From Microbacterium sp. YJN-G (GTDB taxonomy: Bacteria > Actinomycetota > Actinomycetes > Actinomycetales > Microbacteriaceae): 64,000 nt of DNA. Positions 32,124 through 39,307 of this stretch are shown here, one piece after another. Made by a program: the position numbers and the translations under genes. How positions within the stretch are numbered: the stretch's first letter is position 1; every line of letters starts with the position of its first letter. The notes under the pieces are model-generated. The model had not been told where the DNA came from and ran no database searches. It saw only the letters and a list, made by a program, of their open reading frames with translations. The stretch is taken from the NCBI RefSeq assembly GCF_015040615.1, contig NZ_CP060402.1:2852001-2916000 (forward strand). Direction: 5' to 3'.

Positions 32124-32735
32124 TCAGTCCGCCAGGAGACCCTGATGGAGCAGCTGAAGGAAGTTCTCGGCCAGGCTGGCCGCCGTGTGGCCGCGCCCGG
32201 GGCGGTACCAGCCGACCGAGGACCACACCGCGTCGCGGATGAACCGGTACGTGATGCCGGCATCCAGCCCCTCGCGGAAGACCCCGACGCGCTGCCCCTC
32301 GCGCAGCTGGCCGAGCCAGATCTCCTCGATGCGCATGCTGTACTCCTGCACGAACTCGAAGCCGGGCTGCTTGGCCAGGAAGGCGAGCTCGTTCTGGTAC
32401 AGGCCGACCGCATCGGGCTGGCTCTCGATGGTGGCGAAGGCGTGCGTGATGAGCTTGTCGAGCACGACCCGCGGAGTGCCGTCCTCGCTGACGATCTGCT
32501 CGAAGCGCTCCAGCAGCCCGCTCATGAAGGTGCGCAGCACCTCCTGCAGGATCGCCTCCTTCGAGGAGAAGTGGTGGTAGAGGCTTCCGGAGAGGATGCC
32601 GGCCTCATCGGCGATGTCGCGAACGGTCGTGGCCGAGTAGCCGCGACGGGCGATGAGGTGCGCGGCGATCGAGAGGATCTGCTCGCGCCGCTCGGAGCCC
32701 TGCTCGTTGCGGCTGTTCCGGGCGTTGCCTGCCAT
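32124..32735 (-). CDS. kstR2: KstR2-like TetR-family repressor
   Basis: 203 residues. The N-terminal HTH spans about 18-63 (REQILSIAAHLIARRGYSAT, TVRDIADEAGILSGSLYHHF, SSKEAIL), strongly like mycobacterial KstR2 (TTVRDIADGAGILSGSLYHHF). The C-terminal ligand domain shares YRFIRDAVWSSVGWYRPG with it. KstR2 represses the C/D-ring regulon and is released by HIP-CoA. Here it is divergent from fadD3, whose product makes HIP-CoA, with a near-perfect operator in between, so autoregulation and induction by the FadD3 product are expected. Fifteen similar operators across the island are its likely targets. Confidence 0.88.
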   Translation of the reverse strand: MAGNARNSRNEQGSERREQILSIAAHLIARRGYSATTVRDIADEAGILSGSLYHHFSSKEAILQEVLRTFMSGLLERFEQIVSEDGTPRVVLDKLITHAFATIESQPDAVGLYQNELAFLAKQPGFEFVQEYSMRIEEIWLGQLREGQRVGVFREGLDAGITYRFIRDAVWSSVGWYRPGRGHTAASLAENFLQLLHQGLLAD

Positions 32736-32761
32736 TCGTTCTCCTTAGGACGATCAGTAAT

Positions 32762-32775
32762 CACAAGCGCTTGTT
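32762..32775. promoter_or_regulatory. KstR2-type operator 7 (kstR2-fadD3)
   Basis: CACAAGCGCTTGTT contains the perfect palindrome ACAAGCGCTTGT; only the first base departs from AnCAAGnnCTTGnT. It lies 27 bases upstream of kstR2 and about 86 bases upstream of the fadD3 start. Confidence 0.8.
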
Positions 32776-32860
32776 CAAGTGTTTACCATACCGGGCCCGT
32801 CCCGCATCCTCATTCCCCTCATCAATCCGGAGTGTACGCATGATACTGGAGAGCATGTCC

Positions 32861-34468
32861 ATGACCGTCTCGGAAGCCACCACCGTCCCGATGCTGCTGG
32901 CGGAGCAGGCGGCCCGCGGCGAACACCCGGCGATCGTCGACGGCGACACCACCGTCAGCTTCGCAGGCCTCCACGAACGGGTGCGCGATGTGGCGCGCGG
33001 CTATCTGGCCCATGGCATCGAGCCGGGCGACCGCGTGGCGGTCTGGGCGCCGAACCGCCTGGAGTTCATCCTCGCCATGCTCGGCGCACAGTCCATCGGC
33101 GCGGCGGTCGTCCCGCTGAACACGCGGTACACCGGCCACGAGGCGGCCACGATCCTCGACCGCTCACGGGCGTCGGCGCTCGTGCTGGCCGACGGGTTCC
33201 TCGGCCGCCGGTACGCGCAGTCGCTGCGCGAAGCCGCCGCCGAGCTCGGCGATGAGGGCCCGGTACTGCCGGGTCTTCCCGCGCTGCACACGGTCGTCAC
33301 CCTCGACGGCGGCGAGGACGGCGACGACGGCATCCTCGCGTGGAGCCGTTTCCTCGCCGACGGCGCGAGCGTGACCGATGAGCGTCTCGAGGCCGCGCTG
33401 GCGGCCGTCACACCCGAGCACGTCATGGACATCCTGTTCACCTCGGGCACGACCGGCGTCCCCAAGGGCGTGCAGAGCACGCACCGGCAGACCCTCGGCG
33501 TCGCCCGCGCCTGGGGCCGCGGTGCCCACCTCTCGCCCGAAGACCGCTACGCGATCGTGAACCCGTTCTTCCACGGCTTCGGCTACAAGGCCGGCATGAT
33601 CACCTCGCTCATGGCCGGCACGACGATCTACCCGGTGGCCGTGTTCGACGTGGATGCGCTGCTCGAGCTCGTGCAGTCGGCGCGCATCAGCGTGCTGCCC
33701 GGAGTGCCGACCATCTTCACCTCGATGATCGACCACCCGCGCCTCGGTCAGTACGACCTCTCGTCGCTGCGCTTCGCCATCGCCGGGGCGACCGCCGCCC
33801 CCGCGACGCTGTTCCACGACATGGTGCACAAGCTCGGCTTCCGGACCGTCGCGCAGGCCTACGGCCTGACCGAGTGCGTCGTGGCGACGATGTCGCGCGA
33901 GGGCGAGTCGCTCGAGCACGCGGCGCAGACGACGGGGCCGGCGATCGAGGGAATCGAGATCCGCGTGGTCGGTGAGGACGGGGCGGATGCCGGCGTCGAT
34001 GTCGACGGCGAGATCCTGCTGCGCGGCGACGTCGTCATGCTCGGCTACTTCGAGGACCAGGAGGCGACGGATGCCGTCATCGACGCCGACGGATGGTTCC
34101 ACACCGGCGATGTCGGCCGGCTCGACGAGCACGGCTGCCTGAAGATCACCGACCGGCTGAAGGACATGTTCATCGTCGGCGGCTTCAACGTGTACCCGGC
34201 CGAGGTGGAGAACGTGCTGCGAAAGCATCCCGCCGTCAACGAGTCGGCGGTCATCGGCGTCGACGACGCGCGACTGGGCACCGTCGGACGCGCCTACGTG
34301 CTGCTGCTGCACGACGCGGACCCGCGCCCGGATGCCGCCGAGCTCGAGGCCTTCTGCCGCAAGCACCTGGCCAACTTCAAGCTGCCCCGCGAGTTCGTCT
34401 TCGTCGAGGACTTCCCGCGCAACGCGACCGGCAAGATCCTCAAGACCGCGCTGCGCACCGACGCCTGA
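32861..34468 (+). CDS. fadD3: FadD3-like acyl-CoA synthetase (HIP-CoA ligase)
   Basis: 535-residue ANL-family adenylating enzyme. FadD3 activates HIP with ATP and CoA, the entry step of C/D-ring degradation. The phosphate-binding loop ILFTSGTTGVPKG is at 191-203; AYGLTECVV, DGWFHTGDVGRLDEHG and DRLKDMFIVGGFNVYPAEVE are the later core motifs. The C-terminal catalytic Lys525 is in NATGKILK. Three ATGs compete (32840, 32855, 32861); the last is best spaced from GGAGAG at 32848. Assignment to FadD3 rests on kstR2 linkage as well as sequence; other cyclic acids could be substrates. Confidence 0.85.
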   Translation: MTVSEATTVPMLLAEQAARGEHPAIVDGDTTVSFAGLHERVRDVARGYLAHGIEPGDRVAVWAPNRLEFILAMLGAQSIGAAVVPLNTRYTGHEAATILDRSRASALVLADGFLGRRYAQSLREAAAELGDEGPVLPGLPALHTVVTLDGGEDGDDGILAWSRFLADGASVTDERLEAALAAVTPEHVMDILFTSGTTGVPKGVQSTHRQTLGVARAWGRGAHLSPEDRYAIVNPFFHGFGYKAGMITSLMAGTTIYPVAVFDVDALLELVQSARISVLPGVPTIFTSMIDHPRLGQYDLSSLRFAIAGATAAPATLFHDMVHKLGFRTVAQAYGLTECVVATMSREGESLEHAAQTTGPAIEGIEIRVVGEDGADAGVDVDGEILLRGDVVMLGYFEDQEATDAVIDADGWFHTGDVGRLDEHGCLKITDRLKDMFIVGGFNVYPAEVENVLRKHPAVNESAVIGVDDARLGTVGRAYVLLLHDADPRPDAAELEAFCRKHLANFKLPREFVFVEDFPRNATGKILKTALRTDA

Positions 34469-34480
34469 AGGTGAACGGCG

Positions 34481-34514
34481 AAGCGGCCGGCCCCCTCCCG
34501 GGGACCGGCCGCTT
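34481..34514. terminator. Bidirectional terminator hairpin
   Basis: AAGCGGCCGGCCCC pairs with GGGGACCGGCCGCTT (one-base bulge) between the ends of fadD3 and the convergent thiolase gene. Confidence 0.75.
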
Positions 34515-34523
34515 CTTCGCAAC

Positions 34524-35744
34524 TCAGCTCAGGCGCTCGAGCACCAGGGCCATGCCCTGACCGCCCGCGACGCACATGGTCTCCACGGCGAACTGCTCGT
34601 CGCGCTCCTGCAGCGCGTGGATCGCGGTGGTGGTGATGCGGGCGCCGGTCATGCCGTACGGATGCCCGAGGGCGATCGCACCGCCGTTGACGTTGACCTT
34701 CTCGGGGTCGATGCCGATGTCGTCGATCGAGGGCAGCACCTGAGCCGCGAACGCCTCGTTGATCTCCATCAGGTCGATGTCGGAGATCGACATGCCGGCG
34801 TGCGCGAGCGCGCGGCCGACGGCATCCACCGGCCCCAGTCCCATGATCTCGGGCGAGAGCGCCGAGACGCCGGTCGAGACGATGCGGGCCAGCGGGGTCA
34901 GGCCGAGTTCGGCGGCGCGACGGTCGCTCATGATGACCAGCGCGGCGGCACCGTCGTTGAGCGGACAGCAGTTGGCCGCAGTGACGGTGCCGTGCGGGCG
35001 GAACACCGGGGCCATCCCGCTGATGCCCTCGAGCGTCACGCCGCTGCGCGGCCCGTCGTCTGTGCGGACGACGGTGCCGTCGGCGAGCTGGATCGGGGTG
35101 ATGTCGCGCTCCCAGAACCCGCGGTCGCGGGCGGCCTCGGCGCGGTTCTGGCTCAGCACCGCCCACTCGTCCTGGGCACGACGCGAGACGCCCCGGTACG
35201 AGGCGACGTTCTCGGCCGTCTCGCCCATGGCGATGTAGATGTCGGCGAGCTCGCCCGCCTCACGCGGGTCGGACCAGACGAAGTGCTCGTCCTCGGCCTG
35301 CCGCCGGGTGCGCTCGGCCGCCTCGGCCCAGCGCGGGTTCTTCGTGTCGGGCATCCCGTCGGACTTGCCGAAGCCGAACTGCGAGACGGCCTCGACGCCA
35401 GCGGAGACGAACACGTCGCCCTCCCCCGCCTTGATCGCGTGGAACGCCATCCGGGTGGTCTGCAGCGACGAGGAGCAGTACCGGTTGACCGTGGTGCCCG
35501 GCACCGTGTCCCAGCCCAGCTGCAGCGCGATCATGCGACCGATGTTGTAGCCCTGCTGACCGGCGGGCTGGGCGCAGCCGACCATGAGGTCGACGATCTC
35601 CTCGGGGTTCAGGCCCGGTACGGCATCGACCGCGGCCTGCACGATCTGGGTGGCGAGGTCGTCGCCGCGGATGTCCTTCAGGCTGCCCTTGAAGGCGCGC
35701 CCGATCGGCGAGCGGGCTGCGGAGACGATGACTGCTTCGGTCAT
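34524..35744 (-). CDS. Acetyl-CoA C-acyltransferase (thiolase), second copy
   Basis: 406-residue thiolase of the degradative 3-ketoacyl type. Cys90 in [10 protein letters not shown] is the nucleophile; GHPYGMTG and MCVAGGQG (Cys391) complete the active site. It differs from the FadA6-like thiolase (CSSS against CGSS) and is closer to general FadA enzymes of beta-oxidation. The ATG at 35744 overlaps the SDR stop (ATGA). It could cleave the side-chain 3-ketoacyl-CoA, leaving FadA6 for the ring-opened product; this division of labour is inferred. Confidence 0.86.
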   Translation of the reverse strand: MTEAVIVSAARSPIGRAFKGSLKDIRGDDLATQIVQAAVDAVPGLNPEEIVDLMVGCAQPAGQQGYNIGRMIALQLGWDTVPGTTVNRYCSSSLQTTRMAFHAIKAGEGDVFVSAGVEAVSQFGFGKSDGMPDTKNPRWAEAAERTRRQAEDEHFVWSDPREAGELADIYIAMGETAENVASYRGVSRRAQDEWAVLSQNRAEAARDRGFWERDITPIQLADGTVVRTDDGPRSGVTLEGISGMAPVFRPHGTVTAANCCPLNDGAAALVIMSDRRAAELGLTPLARIVSTGVSALSPEIMGLGPVDAVGRALAHAGMSISDIDLMEINEAFAAQVLPSIDDIGIDPEKVNVNGGAIALGHPYGMTGARITTTAIHALQERDEQFAVETMCVAGGQGMALVLERLS

Positions 35745-36556
35745 GAGGGTGATCCTCCGGAGGTCTGGGAACGGTCGGTCGTGAAGATGTCGGCGTTGGG
35801 CGTCTGCGCGAGGAAGGCGGGCCACTCCCCGCCGCCGTCGACCGGCACCACGGCACCGGTGACGTGGGCGCTGAACGGCGAGGCGAGCATGACGCAGACG
35901 TCGCCGATCTCGCGGGGCTGCGCCAGCCGCCCGCGCGGGATGGTCTGGGCGATGCGCGCGTACTGCTCGGCGTCGCCGTAGTGCTCGACGGCACTCTCGG
36001 TGGCGACCAGACCCGAGCTGACGGCGTTGACACGCACCTCGGGCGCCCACTCGGCGGCCAGGCTGCGGGTGAGGCTCTCCAGCGCCGCCTTCGCCGCCCC
36101 GTACACGGCCGTGCCCGGGCTCGGCCGGCGTGCGCTGATCGAGGTGATGTTGATCACCGAGCCGCCGGTGCGCCGCAGCGGCTCGTGGCTCGCCCGTGAG
36201 GCGAACGCCGCGGAGAGGAAGTTGATCTCGGTCAGCGCCTGCAGGTAGCGGGGCGAACCGTCCTCGAAGCGGCCGAAGGGCGAGCCTCCGACGTTGTTGA
36301 CGAGCACGTCGAGCCGGCCGTGCCTGCTCACGACGGCGTCGATCCAGGCATCGACCTGATCGGGGTCGCGCACGTCGACAGCGCGGAACCCGGCGGTGCG
36401 GCCGGCATGCGACGGCAGGGATGCCGGCTCGGTGCGGCCGCAGAACTCCACCTCGGCCCCGGCTTCGAGGAATGCCTCGACGATGCCGGCGCCGACACCC
36501 CGGCCGCCCCCGGACACCGCGACCACCCGGCCCGAGAAATCCATGACCAGACTCAT
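35741..36556 (-). CDS. SDR family oxidoreductase
   Basis: 271-residue classical SDR: SGGGRGVGAG, NNVGGSPFG (an NNVG variant of NNAG), NITSISARRPS with the Ser and VYGAAK. The C-terminal ~25 residues after the usual VDGGGE end are an extra tail ending in Ser/Gly. ATG at 36556 follows GGAGGAG. It is the first gene of an operon with the second thiolase and may supply the 3-ketoacyl-CoA. Leftward promoter TAGGAT (complement of 36600..36605) abuts operator 8. Confidence 0.82.
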   Translation of the reverse strand: MSLVMDFSGRVVAVSGGGRGVGAGIVEAFLEAGAEVEFCGRTEPASLPSHAGRTAGFRAVDVRDPDQVDAWIDAVVSRHGRLDVLVNNVGGSPFGRFEDGSPRYLQALTEINFLSAAFASRASHEPLRRTGGSVINITSISARRPSPGTAVYGAAKAALESLTRSLAAEWAPEVRVNAVSSGLVATESAVEHYGDAEQYARIAQTIPRGRLAQPREIGDVCVMLASPFSAHVTGAVVPVDGGGEWPAFLAQTPNADIFTTDRSQTSGGSPS

Positions 36557-36607
36557 GTGGCTCCTCCGCTCTCCGGCGCTCCCGTGCGCCGGCCTCTCCA
36601 TCCTACC

Positions 36608-36623
36608 AACCAAATGCTAGGTT
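36608..36623. promoter_or_regulatory. KstR2-type operator 8
   Basis: AACCAAATGCTAGGTT; the inner 14 bases have two mismatches to AnCAAGnnCTTGnT. TAGGTT (36618..36623) ends six bases before the ATG of the rightward gene and is probably its -10 box, so binding would block a leaderless transcript directly. Confidence 0.62.
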
Positions 36624-36629
36624 AGTTTC

Positions 36630-37469
36630 ATGGTTCACGACGACGTACCTTCTTCGGCATCCCGCGTCCGCACCGTCGTGGTGACGGGCGGCGCACTGGG
36701 CATCGGCGGCGCGATCAGCCGGCGCTTCGCCGCCGACGGCGACCACGTCGTGCTCGTCGACATCGACGAGCCCGCCGCCGAGCGGACCCGCGCCGCGATC
36801 GCGGAAGCCTGCGGCCAGTGCACGGTGATCCCCGGCGACATCACCGACGACGCCGTGGTGGCCAGGCTGGCCGAGACCGTCGCCTCGGATCACGGTCATG
36901 CGGACGTGCTCGTCAACAACGTCGGCGACTTCCGCCCGGCGAAGGCCTTCTTCGCCAAGAGCCCGCCCGAGCAGTGGCGGCGCCTGCACGAGCTGAACCT
37001 CTGGCACGTCTTCGCGGTCACGCACGCACTGCTGCCCGGCATGATCGCCGCAGGCGGCGGGTCGATCGTGAACGTGTCGACCGTCGAGGCGTTCCGCGGC
37101 ATCCCCGGTCACGCCGTCTACTCCGCATACAACGCCGGAGTCTCGGCGTTCACCCGCAGCCTTGCCGTGGAGCTCGGCCCCTCGCGCATCCGCGTGAACG
37201 CGATCGCCCCCGACCTCGCCGACACCGAGCAGACGCCCGCGGCCCTCATGCTCGCCGGACGCGACCCCGAGCTGCTGCGCTCGTGGCTGCCGGCGGGGCG
37301 CTTCGGCGACCCCGAGGACTTCGCCGGGGTGGTGACCTTCCTCGCCTCGGACGACGCCGCGTTCATCACCGGTCACACCATCCCCGTCGACGGCGGCACG
37401 CTCGCCGCCTCGGGCTGGTACGGGAAGGCATCCGGCCGCGGCTGGACGAACATGCCGGACCAGGCGTGA
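36630..37469 (+). CDS. SDR-fold protein with Asn in place of the catalytic Lys
   Basis: 279 residues, SDR fold: VTGGALGIGGAI, VDIDEP (NAD preference), NNVGDFRPA, Ser in VNVSTVEAFRG. The active-site motif reads Y164-S-A-Y-N168: Asn replaces the normally invariant Lys of YxxxK (codon AAC). Catalysis may be weak, altered or absent. The ATG follows the -10 box by six bases with no ribosome binding site, so a leaderless mRNA is likely. Next to it (GTGA overlap) is a SnoaL-like gene. Confidence 0.78.
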   Translation: MVHDDVPSSASRVRTVVVTGGALGIGGAISRRFAADGDHVVLVDIDEPAAERTRAAIAEACGQCTVIPGDITDDAVVARLAETVASDHGHADVLVNNVGDFRPAKAFFAKSPPEQWRRLHELNLWHVFAVTHALLPGMIAAGGGSIVNVSTVEAFRGIPGHAVYSAYNAGVSAFTRSLAVELGPSRIRVNAIAPDLADTEQTPAALMLAGRDPELLRSWLPAGRFGDPEDFAGVVTFLASDDAAFITGHTIPVDGGTLAASGWYGKASGRGWTNMPDQA

Positions 37470-38032
37470 CCCATCGCGACGAGTTCGCCGACCGGCACGA
37501 GATCCACGATCTCATGCTGCGGTATTGCTCGGCGATCGATCGAGCCGACTACGCGGCCGTGCTGGCGGTGTACGCCCACGACGGCATCGACCGGCACACC
37601 GGCTTCGAGGGCGGCGCCGCCGGCTTCGTGGCCTGGCTGCGCGAGCGCACCGCCGTCTTCGACGGCACCATGCACCTGGTCGGCAACCACCGCGCCGAAC
37701 TGTTCGGCGACCATGCGTTCGCCGAGACCTACGGCACCGCCGTGCACTGGGGCGCTCCCGCCGACGACGAGACCCGCAACTTCACCAGCGGCTTCCGCTA
37801 CCTCGATCATCTGCGACGCGATCCGGAGGGCTGGCGGATCGTCGAGCGCACGGCCGTGCGTGAGTGGACCCGGTCGGATGCCGGGCGCCTGCGGGCGCCG
37901 GAATCCCCCGGACCGCGCGGAGCGCGCGGTCCCGCCGACCCGCTCGAAGCCTGCCGCGAGAAGGTGCGCCGCGCCGCCGGCATCCGCTCGGACGGCGTCC
38001 CGGACAACCAGGCGACAGAGGAGGAGTCATGA
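37466..38032 (+). CDS. NTF2/SnoaL-like protein (second of five)
   Basis: 188 residues; residues ~5-135 form the SnoaL-like cone (HEIHDLMLRYCSAIDRADYA, VLAVYAHDGID, GFRYLDHLRRDPEGWRIVER). Similar proteins are often annotated as nuclear transport factor 2 family or ring-hydroxylating dioxygenase beta-like. The C-terminal 50 residues are a charged Arg/Pro-rich tail. GTG start overlaps the upstream stop. ATGA overlap with the next SnoaL-like gene. Role unknown; could isomerise or dehydrate a ring intermediate. Confidence 0.72.
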   Translation: MTHRDEFADRHEIHDLMLRYCSAIDRADYAAVLAVYAHDGIDRHTGFEGGAAGFVAWLRERTAVFDGTMHLVGNHRAELFGDHAFAETYGTAVHWGAPADDETRNFTSGFRYLDHLRRDPEGWRIVERTAVREWTRSDAGRLRAPESPGPRGARGPADPLEACREKVRRAAGIRSDGVPDNQATEEES

Positions 38033-38512
38033 CCGGCATCGAGCAGCGCGTGCGCGCGCTGGAGGACCGGCTGGAGATCATCGAGCTCGAGGCCACCTAC
38101 GCCCGCGCGTTCGACGAGCACGACGGCGACGCCTGGAGCGCGCTGTTCACCGATGACGGCGTGTACCAGTCCCGGCCCGACGGCGACGCTCCGCCGGTGA
38201 CGTTCGTGCAGGGCCGCGAGGCACTGCGCGAAGTACTGCACCTCGGCGCCGTTCGACGGCATCCATCTGCTGCACCTGCCGCAGCTGCGCGTCGACGGCG
38301 ACCGTGCGACCGCACGGATCCATCTGCAGTTCCACGGCGACTGGGCGCAGGCGCCGGGCGGCCTGCGGTTGCAGATGCAGGGCTACTACGACGTCGCCTA
38401 CCGGCGCGTCGACGGCCGCTGGCTGATCGCGCACCGGGTGACCACGGCCTTCGGCCGCGAGCAGCGCACCGTGCTGGGTTACCCGCACGCCGGTGCGCTG
38501 CCGCGCGACTGA
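38029..38512 (+). pseudogene. NTF2/SnoaL-like gene with an internal frameshift
   Basis: Starts with ATG at 38029 (ATGA overlap) and reads well to about residue 67: RLEIIELEATYARAFDEHDG, SALFTDDGVYQSRPDG, FVQGREALRE. Near 38230..38240 the SnoaL-like protein continues in the +1 frame: CTSAPFDGIHLLHLPQLRVD, ARIHLQFHGDWAQAPGG, GYYDVAYRRVDGRWLIAHR, with a stop at 38510..38512 in that frame. The unshifted frame turns into Arg/Ala-rich sequence and runs through the downstream terminator. Either the gene is broken, or one base is a sequencing error. Intact, it would be about 160 residues, normal for the family. Confidence 0.75.
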
Positions 38513-38520
38513 CTCTGCGG

Positions 38521-38573
38521 ACGCACGAGAGCGGCGCCGGCGATGATCGCCGGCGCCGCTTCTGTGTCGTGCG
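38521..38573. terminator. Strong bidirectional hairpin
   Basis: Inner perfect 14-bp stem (AGCGGCGCCGGCGA / TCGCCGGCGCCGCT, loop TGA) within an outer ACGCACGA/TCGTGCGT stem, between the SnoaL-like pseudogene and livF. Confidence 0.78.
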
Positions 38574-38584
38574 TTCGGCTGCCG

Positions 38585-39307
38585 TCAGGCGGCGGCCGCG
38601 CCGAAGTACGCGCGCTGCAGATCCTCGACCGAGACGTCGGCCGCCGGGCCCGCGAGCACCGTGCGGCCCATCTCGACGACGGTCACCTCATCGGCGATGG
38701 CGACGGAATCCTGCACGGCCTGCTCGACGAGCAGGATGCCGATGCCCGTGGCCTTCAGCTCGTGCACGCGCTCCATGACCTCCTTGACGATGACCGGTGC
38801 CAGCCCCTGGCTGGGCTCGTCGAGGATCAGCAGCTTCGGCTTGGCCATCAGCGCCTGGCCGATCGCCAGCATCTGCTGCTGCCCGCCCGACATGCTCGCG
38901 GCGGGCAGGGCCCGCTTGCTGCCGAGGATCGGGAAGAGCTGGTAGATCTCGTCGACGGACGAGGCCAGGGCGCGCTTGCCGAGGCCGCGCGAGAAGCCGC
39001 CCAGCAGCAGGTTCTGCTCGATGGTCAGCTCGTGGAAGACCTTCTTGCCCTCCTGCACGTACGAGATGCCCTTCGCGACGCGTTTGTGCGGAGCATCCGA
39101 GAGCTCCTCGCCGAGGTAGGTCACCGATCCGCCCGAGGTCCTGTTCAGGCCGGTGATGGCGCGAAGGGTGGTGGTCTTGCCCGCACCGTTGCGGCCGAGC
39201 AGCACCGTGATCTCACCGGCGCGCACCGTCAGCGACACGTCGCGGACGACGGTCAGGTCGCCGTATCCGGTCTGCAGCGCAGACACCTCCAGCAGCGTGT
39301 CACTCAT
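38585..39307 (-). CDS. livF: LIV-type ABC transporter ATP-binding protein (LivF-like)
   Basis: 240 residues: Walker A LLGRNGAGKTT, signature MSGGQQQMLAIG (SGGQQ), Walker B LLILDEPSQGLAP and the H-loop-like VEQAV. It is the second ATPase of a hydrophobic amino acid/amide-type (HAAT) importer. Its ATG overlaps the end of the fused permease-ATPase gene by eight bases. Last gene of the operon 43305 to 38585, which is preceded by operator 9. Given the operator and location, the cargo is likely a carboxylic-acid substrate of the island, not an amino acid. Confidence 0.88.
   Translation of the reverse strand: MSDTLLEVSALQTGYGDLTVVRDVSLTVRAGEITVLLGRNGAGKTTTLRAITGLNRTSGGSVTYLGEELSDAPHKRVAKGISYVQEGKKVFHELTIEQNLLLGGFSRGLGKRALASSVDEIYQLFPILGSKRALPAASMSGGQQQMLAIGQALMAKPKLLILDEPSQGLAPVIVKEVMERVHELKATGIGILLVEQAVQDSVAIADEVTVVEMGRTVLAGPAADVSVEDLQRAYFGAAAA

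Noticed and set aside
34524..36050. Fusion of the second thiolase with an SDR
   Set aside because: The extra N-terminal part is the SDR gene in a different frame; the ATG at 35744 overlaps the SDR stop as ATGA.
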